Shown: in pieces, positions 11,860 to 22,700 of the stretch
Position numbering within the stretch: position 1 is the stretch's first letter
Layout of the letters: the number at the start of each line of letters is the position of its first letter
Source of the DNA: Dicaeum eximium
Taxonomy: Eukaryota; Chordata; Aves; Passeriformes; Dicaeidae
Reading direction: 5' to 3'
Assembly: GCA_013396995.1 (NCBI GenBank)
Contig: VWZP01005261.1
Coordinates: 439,314 to 503,313, forward strand
Length of the DNA stretch: 64,000 nucleotides
Made by a program: the position numbers and the translations under genes
Notes under the pieces: generated by a model
Told to the model about the DNA's origin: nothing
Databases searched by the model: none
What the model saw: only the letters and a program-made list of their open reading frames with translations

Positions 11860-12252
11860 ATGAATGTCCAGGCACTGACAGTCACCACACTCCTCCTGGT
11901 GCTGCTCTACTCAGTCCCAGCACCATCTGGGGCACTGGGGAGACGGGCCAGCAACCTAGAGAGGCAGGCAGGGGCTGGGGGCCCTGAAGAAGCCCCTTGG
12001 CCCCCTGGAGATGGAGGGGACAAGCCACCTGGGCAGGGCTCAGAGAGGAGCCACGCTCTGGCCAAGGCATGGAAAGTGATGAGAGAGGCACACCCCAGCT
12101 CCAGGTCCCCCAGGAAAGCCAAAGCTCTCATGGGCAGTGGGGAGCAGGTTCCCCCTGGCAAGCCCTGGAGGCTCCCACTGCAGCCCTCCCGCAGCAGGAC
12201 CACGAGGCTGAGCCACCACCTGAAGGACTACGGGAAGTTCAACAGCGACACG
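11860..12252 (+). CDS. Secreted protein exon 1: signal peptide and propeptide
   Basis: 131 codons from the ATG to ACG|gtaagc, phase 0. The frame is open further upstream to 11569, but that part precedes the TATA box, so the internal ATG in front of the hydrophobic core is chosen. It ends LSHHLKDYGKFNSDT, which is less low-complexity than the rest and may belong to the mature peptide. Confidence 0.72.
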
Positions 12253-14176
12253 GTAAGCACAGCCAGGGACAGGGTTTGTGCTGGGGGGCTGCAGGGTGGT
12301 GTCAGGATCAGACAGGACAGCAGGAGCAGGTGCTGAGCCTGCCATGATCCTGCAAACATCGGGTACAAAAGGTGTTTTCAAGGCCATTCCTCATAAGAGG
12401 CATGTAGAGGTGCTGGTCACAACATGGCCTCCCAACACAGCGTGGGTCTGGGTGCTGAGAAGGGAGCTGGGCAGTGACACCCCCAGATCCCCAGCTGGTG
12501 CCTGGCAGGGCTCAGAGCAGAGCCTGTGAGTGCAGGTGGTGAGCAGCGCAGGAGGACAGTGCAGGTCTGGTTGCAGTTGTCCCCATGTACTGCCCTCAGA
12601 GCTGCAGGGACAGTCCTGCAGTGCTCTCCAGCCCAGCAGTGCCCCAGCCCCTGCAGTGCTCTCCAAAGTCCCACGTTCACTCCCTGCAGTGCTAACAAAG
12701 CTCTCCAAGCTCTGCAATGGGGGCAGCCATGCCCTGATGCCCTGATGGGCACAGCTCCTCTCAGCACTGCCCTGAGGGAGGCACAGTCTTTCTCTGCCCA
12801 TGGGAAATCTGCTCCATGGGCTCAGCACGGCATCCCACAAATAACCAACTTCTCCTTTTTCAAACCCAAACCACACTTTGGTGGCACACAAGTAGACCTT
12901 GCCTTAACCACAAAGTGCTGGGTGATGCTGTGCCAGATGCCACTCAGCTGAGGCGGGTGCCACCACAGCAAAGAGCAGAGGCACTGGAGGGGTGTGTTGT
13001 GGCTGTGGGGGCCAGCTTAGAGTGCTTCCAGCCAAAACCAGTCATGAACTGCCCCAGGAAGCACTTCCTTGGGCCCCAGCTTCTCCAGCTCCTTGCAACG
13101 AAGCTGCTGCCCTAGACCCTGGTGAGCTGCTTGTCCTGCTACTGCAGTGATGATGCAGCTGTGACTGGGCTGGTCTTGGCTGCTGTGGGCATTGCAGCCA
13201 GCACTTTGCTTCTCTCTGCAGCACTCCTGCCACACCATCCAGTCCCAGCCCTGCCAGAAGCCCTCAGACTGTGGTGGCTGCCTGGGGCTCTACACCTGCA
13301 AGCTGCCTGCTGGCACCTGCAACCTGAAATCTGTCTCCAGACAGAGAGGTGAGTTCCAAGCCTCCTGACAACTGGAACCAGAGATCCCCACATGCAGCAA
13401 AGTGCAAGCACACCCCCTTGGCTGCAACACTGACTGCAAGTCTGACTGCCCTGTGCAGGGCTGGGTCTGGTCTCTTGACTGCCCAGGTCTGTCTGTCTGT
13501 GGTGCCAGGAGATGCAGAATCAACAACTGCATGGTGGATGGGACATTCACACAAGTTTCTGGGAGGCCTGGGATTTCACCAGTGTCCTGAGCTATTGCAG
13601 GACACCAACAGCCTGTGCTGGAAAGCCAAGGAGGGGTACAGAGTTTGGGATTTAGCCAGTAGCTTGGGAGTCAGCAAGTGCAGTCCTGCACATCGTGGGC
13701 CCTGAAGAGCTGCTCTCATTGGTGTGTGAGAGCTGTTTAATTAGGCAGGAACTGTCAGGGAGCAGAGATCACAGCTTTTAATGTTTAACCAGTGTCCTGA
13801 TCCTCCACTACCCTTTGGTAAATCTGTACTGCCCCCAGATTGGCCTCTTGCCTCAGCACATTAGCTTACACCCAACGTGCACGTGGTCATGGAATAGAAA
13901 CTCATGCAAGGCTACTGAACACAGAGACCCAGCTCTGGTGTAGGAAACCCCTGGCACGTAGAGTAGGCAAGTGTAATGCTTGTGTACAGCACAGTGTGTG
14001 TGTATGTGTATAGCATATGGGCATCCCCAGTGTATGTGCTGTGTTCACAGTCTTCTCTGGCCACCTGCTGCTGGCAGCCTCCACAGGAGGACACACACCC
14101 ATGGTCAGACCCAGCACAGATGGTCTTATGGCTTTTCCTTACAGGTGGCTTCCTCCAAAGCATACAGAGCCCTTAG
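11860..14176 (+). CDS. Small secreted six-cysteine protein, 3 exons, unrecognised
   Basis: Exons 11860-12252, 13222-13348 and 14145-14176 join in phase to give 183 residues. Residues 1-27 form a signal peptide (basic-free start, core LTVTTLLLVLLYSV, small residues APSGALG). It is followed by RR at 28-29, a Pro/Gly-rich low-complexity propeptide, and basic stretches (SRSPRKAKA, PSRSRTTR). The second exon carries all six cysteines of the mature part at 134, 142, 148, 151, 157 and 164 (C-x7-C-x5-C-x2-C-x5-C-x6-C), with DCGGCLGLYTC and LPAGTC. The tail is RQRGGFLQSIQSP. The ATG is the first after the TATA-predicted start and has A at -3. The even number of cysteines suggests three disulfides. It looks like a hormone, cytokine-like or antimicrobial precursor, but I recognise no family and give no function. 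Reading through the second donor would instead end in GEFQAS. Confidence 0.7.
13222..13348 (+). CDS. Secreted protein exon 2: six-cysteine domain
   Basis: Acceptor cttctctctgcag, donor AGAG|gtgagt. It starts HSCHTIQSQPCQKPSDC and continues GGCLGLYTCKLPAGTC, so one exon encodes the whole cysteine module, a usual arrangement for small secreted factors. Confidence 0.72.
14145..14176 (+). CDS. Secreted protein exon 3: last codons and stop
   Basis: Acceptor ttttccttacag; with the carried-over G it reads GGFLQSIQSP then TAG. Phase, strong polypyrimidine tract and AATAAA 224 bases after the stop support it; the exon is too short for protein-level proof. Confidence 0.6.
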
Positions 14177-14399
14177 ATGGAGAGTCAAGCTCATCTCGGA
14201 GCAGCACAGCTCAGACTAAAGCTGAAGAAGTTCTCCTGCAGCTGGAGATCAACACTTCCTGTCCAAGTTTCATTTTAAATCCTTAATGACACAGTTGTAA
14301 ATGTTTCTTTCATTGTACTTCTCATGCTGCTGCTTTTTAACACTCCCTTTGGATTTTGTACACTATGTAGGCTTGATTCCCACTTTCCTGAGAGCAGCC

Positions 14400-14405
14400 A
14401 ATAAA
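14400..14405 (+). terminator. AATAAA polyadenylation signal
   Basis: AATAAA at 14400 follows the secreted-protein stop by 224 bases, with a GT-rich stretch after it (tgagtggtcatgg). The transcript would end near 14425. Confidence 0.55.
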
Positions 14406-14752
14406 TGCACTGAGTGGTCATGGAGCCCTGTGCTGGCAGAGCCTCCTTGGAGCTCCCCAATGAGGCAAACAGGGCTGTTTCACAACCCTTTTGCATTTGA
14501 GCCATCAGGATATTGCAGGAAAAGCTGCCAGTGTCTCAGCATGCTCACACACCAATTCAAGCTGAGCTAAGTGTTGGGCAACCTGGGATCCCTCCCTGCT
14601 CCTTACAACAGCTCCTGCCAAGGAAGGCCCAGTCCCACTGTTGGAAACATCACTTAAGGAGAGGCATGTGGAGTCCCCAGGAGCAGGCTTGGCAGTGTGG
14701 GACCATGTAGGAGACCTGCTTCTGAAGGCTGGAGCCCAGCCACAGATCAGCT

Positions 14753-14758
14753 TTATTT
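14753..14758 (-). terminator. Candidate polyadenylation signal for DENND2A
   Basis: TTTATT on the plus strand is AATAAA on the minus strand, 1975 bases past the DENND2A stop and about 330 bases from the convergent secreted-protein gene end. A second one lies at 16675-16680, only about 53 bases past the stop. Which is used cannot be decided. Confidence 0.3.
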
Positions 14759-15162
14759 AGCATCCCACAGAGCTTTGCAGGCATCCTGGCACCTTTACAC
14801 GTGTGGGGGTAACCCCAGCTTTGCAAAGCTTCCTAACATTTCCATTAAAAACTCCTTCTAAAGCAAGAACCAAAGCACAGCATTTGATTCATCTCCAGCC
14901 CCACTGCAGTTCCCTTCAATGAGCCACCACCACCTCCTGTGACTGTGACACCAATTTTGTGCAGCCCCCACCCTCCACCTGGTCACCCTGAGGGAGCCTG
15001 GCCCTGGGTGGGGGTGGGGACCAAATGCTGCTGGCTTCTCTGAGCCCTCTGTTGTTGCTTCCTCTGTCCCTGCACAGAAGTTGGGGGCACAGAGCTGCAG
15101 GGGCTGCCTGCCTGCCTCCTGCCTGGTGTGATACCACAGCTGCCCAGCATTTACTGTGCTCA

Positions 15163-15315
15163 CCACAGAGAGCTTGAGGTGGGAAGAGACCTATGGTGGT
15201 CACCTGGGCCATGCCCCTGCTTAAGCAGGGCCACCCAGAGCCATTTGCCCAACCTACCTGGTTGTATGGCTTCAAGAGATTCACAGAGCAGCACTGGACC
15301 CACTGCTCTGCTCTG
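15163..15315 (-). repeat. CR1 LINE 3' fragment
   Basis: Plus-strand text 'cacagagagcttgaggtgggaagagacct' followed by 'cccctgcttaagcagggccacccagagc' matches the usual reverse-complement look of an avian CR1 3' end (GGTTGGAAGGGACCT...CCCTGCTAAAGCAGGGTCACC). It is old and diverged. Confidence 0.6.
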
Positions 15316-16732
15316 GTGAGGAATGCAGGTGAGGTCATCTGAACCCCACTGCTGGTCAGAAAGGTCCTCTCACCTGGCAAAACCCATGGACCACTTTTTC
15401 AGGGATCTTTTTCAAGCCTCTGGGAGTCCTGAGCAGCCCAGCATAGCAGAGCTGCAGCAAAGGTACCCATATGCAGCTTTCACCCTGCAACCCCACAGCA
15501 GCTGGGAAAGAGACTCTCCTCCAAAGTGTCCTTCAAGTCCTCCAAGAGGCTCAAGGATGCTCCAGGTGCTCTTGCCCTCACAAGCAGTGCAAGTGTAACA
15601 GCTTTCACACCAGCTGGAAAAAAGCCCTCACCCTGCTTCAACCTGCACTGGACTTCCCTGACACCTCCTCCCCAAAGGAGGTCACCACAGACAGAGGAGA
15701 GGTGAGCAGGAGGCCCCAGAAGGCAGCAGCAGCAGACACTCTGCCCTTGCCTGTTTCCTATTGTGCTTCCCAGCAGCAACACCCACGACAGCAGAGGAGA
15801 GGAGAGCCCACCTGACCTTTGGGAAGCAGGTCTCCAGACAAGATCCTGCAGGTGAGCTCCACCTTGGGCTCCCCTGGCAAGCTGCAGGTGAAGGATCGAG
15901 GCCACCCAGCCTCTGGGACTCACAGGGAAGCTGAAGGCCTGGCCAGTTCAAGGTCCAGCTGCTTGATGTCCTCTCTGGCTCATGCTTGCTGCTAGGTGGG
16001 ATGGTGGCAAGACACAGCTCATCCCTTTCCACAAAAACACCATGGATCCATGTCTTTTACACAACTGGCTTTTAATTACACTGCATGAGGAAAGGCCTCT
16101 CCTTGTGCCAAGACTCCCTGGTACAGCCACTCAGGGAGCTGGCTGGCCCATCAAGTCCTCAGTAGGTTTAGTGGTTTCCCCTCACCCTTTTCCCTTGCTT
16201 GGAAGCTCCTCCTGGTCAGTCCACATCATCCCTGCAGCCCTCAGTGTCCTTGCTTTGCAGAGACCTACTTCCATACATCTCTGTTCTTCCTCCCCATGCC
16301 TGAGCTTTGCCTGCTCAGTCCATGGGAGTCCCTCTTGGGCCTCCTGCAGCACCAGGCAGAGAGGAGGCAGGGCAAGAGTCATCGGTTAATAACTGCTCTA
16401 ACCTCAATATAAATAGAAAAATACAACCAAATAAAGAATTGACTAGCTAAGAGATCCAATCCGCCGGGATGCCTGCAACGTGCTAGTGCAGAGTTCAGAG
16501 AGAGAGTGCTTGGTCCAGTGCTTGCTACTGTAGACATCCAGAAACCTGTCCCGGCAGCCATCCCAGCTTCCTGCAGCACCACGGGCGTGGCCAGCGCCTC
16601 CCGGCCGTGGCCAGCGTGCCCGAGGCTGCTGGCTCCTGGGAGCAGGCTGAATGGCAATGGTTGATGAGTCTGATTTATTGCTGCTAAATGGTAAAGGCAT
16701 TCTCTTCTGTGGAATGAGGATGTGCTTTGCTC

Positions 16733-16764
16733 TTACTTTTTGTGGAGGAATTTCATTTTGCTGC
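16733..16764 (-). CDS. DENND2A: DENND2A last coding exon
   Basis: Acceptor gtctcttcag; it reads GSKMKFLHKK then TAA at 16735-16733. ST5 ends GNKMKFLHKKN, so the short terminal exon is secure. Confidence 0.9.
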
Positions 16765-19700
16765 CTGAAGAGACAGAGAAAAGAAAATGGACTTTTCCAA
16801 AAGCAACAGACAAAACAAGTGTAATTTCCCACCACCTCTGTCCTGTGCAGTGTACTGGCCCTGCTGTCCCTGGCTCCTTGTCCAAAGCTGGCAGCAGGGC
16901 CCTGCAGAACTCTGCCCATTCCCTGGAGCAGTGCTGCAGACTGGGACTTTGCAAGCTCCCAGGCACACCCTCCAGAGCCCATTGGTCCAGGGCACACCAG
17001 CCCCTCAGGCACTGCTGCTCTTAAATGGCCAAGAACAGACAAGAGGACCAGGGATGTGATCTTAACACCTGATCAAACTCAGCCACGGTGTCCAATGACT
17101 GATCAAGGACTTCTAACCTCAGTCTGGAACTCTTGGTGAGTTCCCCTTAGAATGGAAAATAGACTCAATCTTAGAGTACTCCTGGGCAGTTCCCACTGCT
17201 GATTCCCCCATCTGTAAGGGCAAACCTGAAGGCAATGAAAACTGTCAATCCCCCACCAGAACTTGCATCCACCACCTCTAAGTCACTGGTTGCTCCACTG
17301 CCTCCTCAGACCCTTTAGAAGACACAGATCCAGCTCATGGCCCAGTCTTTGGTTCTCCACCAGCCTCCAGACAGTGACTGACCAGGGCCAGAGCCAACAG
17401 TGTGCCAGCACAGGGATACATGGCCAGGCACTGGATGCCACACACAGTCACTGGCCCTGTCGCCCTTGGGCAGTTTCTGTGCTGCCCATCCTGAAGGCAA
17501 CAAGAAGCCCAGCCCTTCTTGAGAAACCAAGGGTTTTGCTGGTTCCTTACCTAGGCCTTTCAGGAACCTATTGACTCCACTCTGCTCCCCACTGGGAAGT
17601 GTTTCCAGGTACTCCTGAGCCCGTACCTCAAACAGACCTGCAGCAAGACAAAAATCAGCAGCTTCTATTTTGTGCCTCTATAAACCCAAGTAAGAAAGTA
17701 CACTCACCTGAGAGTGTACTGTCTCAGCTTACCCACACATTATTGCACAGGAGAGAGAACAACTCACCCCACCTCCTCCATCAGCTGAGGCCAGATTTGG
17801 CATAGAAGCTTTGGTCTGCCCCCTCCCTCCCCACTGCAGGGCTGACTGAGCTGCTGTTCCTCACTCAGGGTACAGAATGTACCTGCCTTCATTCTGCTAC
17901 AAACACAGCTAAGCCCAGGGAGTGACATCATCTGGGGAATCATCATGCAGAATTTACCTCTTTTACTCAGCCACCTATTCAAGCATCCCCTGCTTATTAA
18001 TGCTCAGGAGGAAGCTGCTAAGCCAGCACTAGTAGCAGCAGGGATAAGAAATTTCAGCTGCCTGTAGAGCCCTTGGGACTGTGGGATAACAGGAGTGAAA
18101 CCACAGTAGCAGCTCTGGGAAGGAGATGAGCATCCAAGCTTTTTACTATACAAAAGAACCATGACCAATCCAGCCCATTTTTCCTCTAGACACAAGAGGA
18201 GGATATGAGGGACTGCAATCACAAACCTCATTCCAGCACTGGAATTCAATGTAGAATGGAAGAGGCACACGTATGGAGGATACTGCAAGGGTGAAAGATG
18301 CCTGTAATCCCAACCCCATCAAGAAACCACCAGATTCCCTTCAGGTGTTCCTGTCCAGGCACTGCAGCCTCCAGCCACAGAACTGGGGATGGAGTTGGTG
18401 GCTGGGGATCATCTCTCTGCTCCCACAGGAGCACCAGCAGCTTCCAGCACCGCGGAGCCCAGCTGGAGCCCCTCACCTCTGACCCCCTGCTTCCACAGCT
18501 CCCGCTCCTGAATGAAGCCCCCAAACATCTGGGTCTCCATGAAGACCTCCAGGAAGCGCCGCAGGCTCTTGGAAGAGACGGATTTGCGGAAAGCCTCGCG
18601 CTGCAGGGTCCGCTCCTCTCGCTCCGTGGGGGTCAGGAACAGGGAATAGTGGCCCACAGTCTCCACAAAGAAACGGACAAAGGCCTCGGACACCACCTCG
18701 TTCAAAGGGCTGGTTTCTAAGGAAAAATAAAGAGGCAGTGGTGAGGATGGTGCTGTAAGAATGTGCTAGGAAAATCTCTGGGTAAAAATGCCCTGGCTTT
18801 TTCCAGATCCAGCCTGAGCAGAAAAAGCTGCTCAACAGAGAGAGAGCATCCTAGGAAGTGCTTGTCATGGAAGTTGACCAGATTGCTACTGCTTTAAAAG
18901 ATACTAAGCTTTGTTTTGGTGCTCATTTCTTTCTGGTGGGATGGGGGAGAGAATCAGAAGAGTAAAAGTGAGAAAACTTATGGGCTAAGATAAAGAGAGT
19001 TTAATGGATTAATCTAAAACTGCTTATGCAAGCAAAGCAAACTAATTGATTTATTCAGCAGCTCCCATGGGCAGGCAGGTGTTCAGCCCTCCCCAGGAAA
19101 GCAGGGCTCCAGCACACGTGCCTTGGGAAGACAAAATGCCCTATTTCCAAATGTCCCCCCACTTCCTCGTCCTTCCTGCAGTTTTATATGCTGAGCATGA
19201 CTCCTTGAACATCACTCCATGTGGAACATCCCTTTGGTCATCTGGGGTCAGCTATCCTGGCTATGTCCCCTCCCTACTGCTTGTGCACCCTCAGCCCACT
19301 CACTGGTGGGGTGGGATGAGAGGCACAAAGGTGTTGGCTCAGTGAGCTCTGCTCAGCAACAGCTAAAACATCCCTGTATTATCAACACCATTTCCAGCAC
19401 AAATCCAAAATACAGCCCCAGACCAGCTGTGGAGAAAATTAACTCTGTCCTAGCCAAAACCAGCACATTCTCCAGGCTCCTCTGCACAAAGAGATGCCCC
19501 AAGAGAGCTGTCACAGCCCAGTCACCCAAAAGCCACGTGGCCATCGCCGAGTCTGCAGCTCTGTGGGTGACTGTCCCCTGGAGGAGCCTGCAGGACTCAT
19601 GGCCAGCAGCAGACAGAAGCCTATGGAACCCCTCTGAACAGGAGCACAGGTGCTCACTGGAATTGTAAGGGAAGGATGGCCAGAGCTGGGAAGAGATAAG

Positions 19701-22700
19701 TACTGCTGCTCTTCACACAGAGAACTGCCCCCTGTGCGCTAGAATTCTTCATATAACCTAACCAAAATCCTGACCTACCTCCAATACCTGTGGTGTTAAA
19801 TTCAGTACAAGCCTAGTTCTCCTCTTAGAAGTGACAGACAAGAAAGGGGCAGGAAAAGACATGGTTTTAAGCTGAAAGGCACTGTGCTTTACCCTGCTTG
19901 CCATTGACAGGGCCCTCCTCCTTGTCGCTTGCCAGCTCATTCCTCTGCTCCAAAATGTGCTCTAGGGCGGCCTGCAGCTTGCGGGGCAGGATGGAGTCCT
20001 CATCTTCCATCTGTAACACAGAGCCACCTCCTCAGGGACTGGGGCAGGGACAAAAACATCTCCTACACATCTCCTACCCTGTCCCCAGCACAGCAGGGGG
20101 AGCACTAGAAATGATCCGTGAGGAGAGGGAGAAGGCGTAACATGTTTGGCACGTTCCCAGCACAGTCCTATCAAGAAGCACAAGAGGAAGGAGAAAGGGA
20201 GGTGTCTTTTCCTAAATATTCCCCTATTCTGGAGGAATTTTACGTGTCTGACCCGAGAGGCTACTGGGCAGGGCTCACCCGTGGCCTCACCATCTGCCCA
20301 CGAGCACTGGCCCCGCCACAGAGAGGAGGTGTGTGAACAATGCTGGCATGTAGCCAGCTGAGCAGAGCCTCTGCTCAGGCACCAAACCTCTTACACAGCC
20401 AGAAGGAATTCCCAGGGAGCGAGGGAGCCAAGGAACTGCCAGTGACTGTGCAGAGCTCCTAGCAGCCCTGGCTGAGTCGGCTGATTTAGCTTAAGCCTTC
20501 AGCAGAGAGGTGCAAGGTAAAGCATTACCCCAGGGCTGAGGCAGCTGGCAAGTGAGGGCTGTGGGAGGGCTTGGCCTGCACCCACAGCTGCTCCCACAGC
20601 AGGAGGAGCACTCATCCCATCTCAGGCATGGCAAAGACCAACCAGCGCTGCTCAGAGAGCTGCCAAAGAGCTCTGGGAAAAAAGAACCTCCTGGGCCAGG
20701 AGGGTGTTTGCTCATTTATCCTCTTCCCTTCCTCCTCCCCTTCCCACTCCTCCTCTCTCTACAACAAAGGGAAGTGAAAATCAGCAGGCAGTCTTGCCTG
20801 CAGAGCAACACACAGGCTCCCATATACCACCTTCCTGCCTCTGACCCAGCCAGTGCAGGGACTGGAGTGAGGAACCACAAGCTCCTGAGGCAGTAAGGAT
20901 TTCAAAAAATCATCAAGGCTCCCCTCCCACTCAGGGCAGAGTATGTGATGGGAGATGGGCTGACAGACACAGGCTGGAAGAACCCACACTGCTCCCCAGC
21001 AGACAGTGCTGAGCCAAAGCTTTACAGCACTGTCCTCTGCCTAACAGGATGGCACTTAAGGACCCACAGTGCTCAAGTGCCACCATTTTCCCTTAAAAAA
21101 AATAGAAAAATAGTTAAGTCCCAATGATTTAGTCACCAACAGCTGTGGTTTAGGATGGTGATGTTACATATATACACAGCAACCCCTATAATGCTGCCAA
21201 CCACAAGCCCTGCCTTGGTTTTTGGGTGGGGAGAAAGTGATCCATCCAGCCAGGCAGGTCAGCAAACACAGATGGAGGTAAGTTATGGAGGAAAAAGGGG
21301 AGAAAAGGATCTGAATTAGCTCTGCTCACCTGTCTCAGAAACCTATTATTTACAAGGTCAACGACGAGGACCTAAGAAGGAAATAGCAAGAATTAAAAGG
21401 GGAAGCAATTATTTCCACCATCAGAGTTTATCTTAATCTGCAACTACTCTGGAGGAAACACTTCCCTGCTCCTCCTACCCACCACTGCAGCTGGAGGAGG
21501 CACCCAGCATGGCCCAGGAGCAGAGCCCATGTTGTGGCTTTCTGGGGATGCCACTGCAAACCACAGCACAGCAGGGTCAGAGCTTCATCCTTTCTCACCG
21601 TGTGCTGCACCACTGCCTCCTGGGAGGCAGGGAGAGAAATCCCTCCCTCAGCACCTTCAGCCTTGCTGTGCTCACCCTTGTGCTCCAGGAATCCAATTCT
21701 TAATTATTTATTGCCATCATGAGGCACCTGTGTTTACCCAAGGGGCAGCTGGCCAGGCTTTAGCCATCACACCTAAGACTGACAGGATTTGCATGCAGCC
21801 CCTGAACAGCCCCATGCAGAAACCGGTACAAGCTGTAATAAAACCATGCTACCTGCAGCAGCCTCACAGTGGGAGATTCCACCCCCTGCCTTGCCAAGGC
21901 AGAGCACAGATCTTTGTCTGCCTGGGGGAACATCCACCTCCACCCTTACCCCACACTCATGGCATGAGAGCTCTGCTCCCTGGTGCTGCCAGCTGCCAGA
22001 AAACAGCTCAGCCCACAGGAAAAAAACCTCAAAAACAGCAGGGTGTGGATGCAGGGCTCACCTCCTCCACGGGCAGCTCCTTGAGGCGGGGCAGGGAGCT
22101 GGAGAGCAGGCCGATGAGGAAGGGCGTGGGCGAGCACACGATGTCGATCATGGAAGCTGGCAGGACAGGGATGTAGGTGTGCTGCCAGGTGAAGGGGTAC
22201 AGCAGGGCCACTGTGGCGTGGCAGCACTTGGACAGAGTGCTGGAGGACAAAACACAGCCCAGGACAAGGGCTGGTCAGTCAGGGAATGAGGGGTGCATCC
22301 CAGAGATCAACTGCTCCCTGATTGAGCTCTCTAATTACGAGGGGCTTTCTCACATTCCTGACCCCATTTTTCAGCTTCAGAAGTAAAGACTTCTGAAAGA
22401 TGACCCCAGCCCACATTATTCTGACAAGAGATGGGTTCCACTGAATCAGAGATCTGCTGCTCCAGTGTTCTGATGGAAAATATCAGACAAACACGGCATC
22501 TTCTATGCCACTATCTCTCCTTAGAGAAATGAGTTCATTCTCCCACAGCTCTCTGGTAGGAGTCAGGCAGGATACCCAAATAGCCATGGTGGAGCTTGCC
22601 ACAGGGCACCAATTATTCATCTCTTCTGGGTCTGGAAGCACTTTTATGTGTTAAGAGAGGGGCAAGGCTAGCTGCTATAAATCCTGTATATATAACATCA

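Larger units (their letters stand above)
14426..16732. other. Convergent interval, mostly probable DENND2A 3' UTR
   Basis: No coding exon was seen. It contains a CR1 fragment at 15163-15315 and two minus-strand AATAAA candidates. The stretch most simply is DENND2A 3' UTR plus a short spacer. Confidence 0.35.

Noticed and set aside
12615..12712. Repeated 'cctgcagtgctctcca' in the secreted-protein intron
   Set aside because: Only two to three imperfect copies; a local duplication with no further structure.
16443..17042. 199-codon open frame on the minus strand overlapping the last DENND2A exon
   Set aside because: The conserved tail KMKFLHKK and its stop lie in another frame with a good acceptor; this frame is a shadow.
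21529..22176. 215-codon open frame on the plus strand
   Set aside because: It runs antisense over the DENND2A exon 22062-22239 and resembles nothing on its own.
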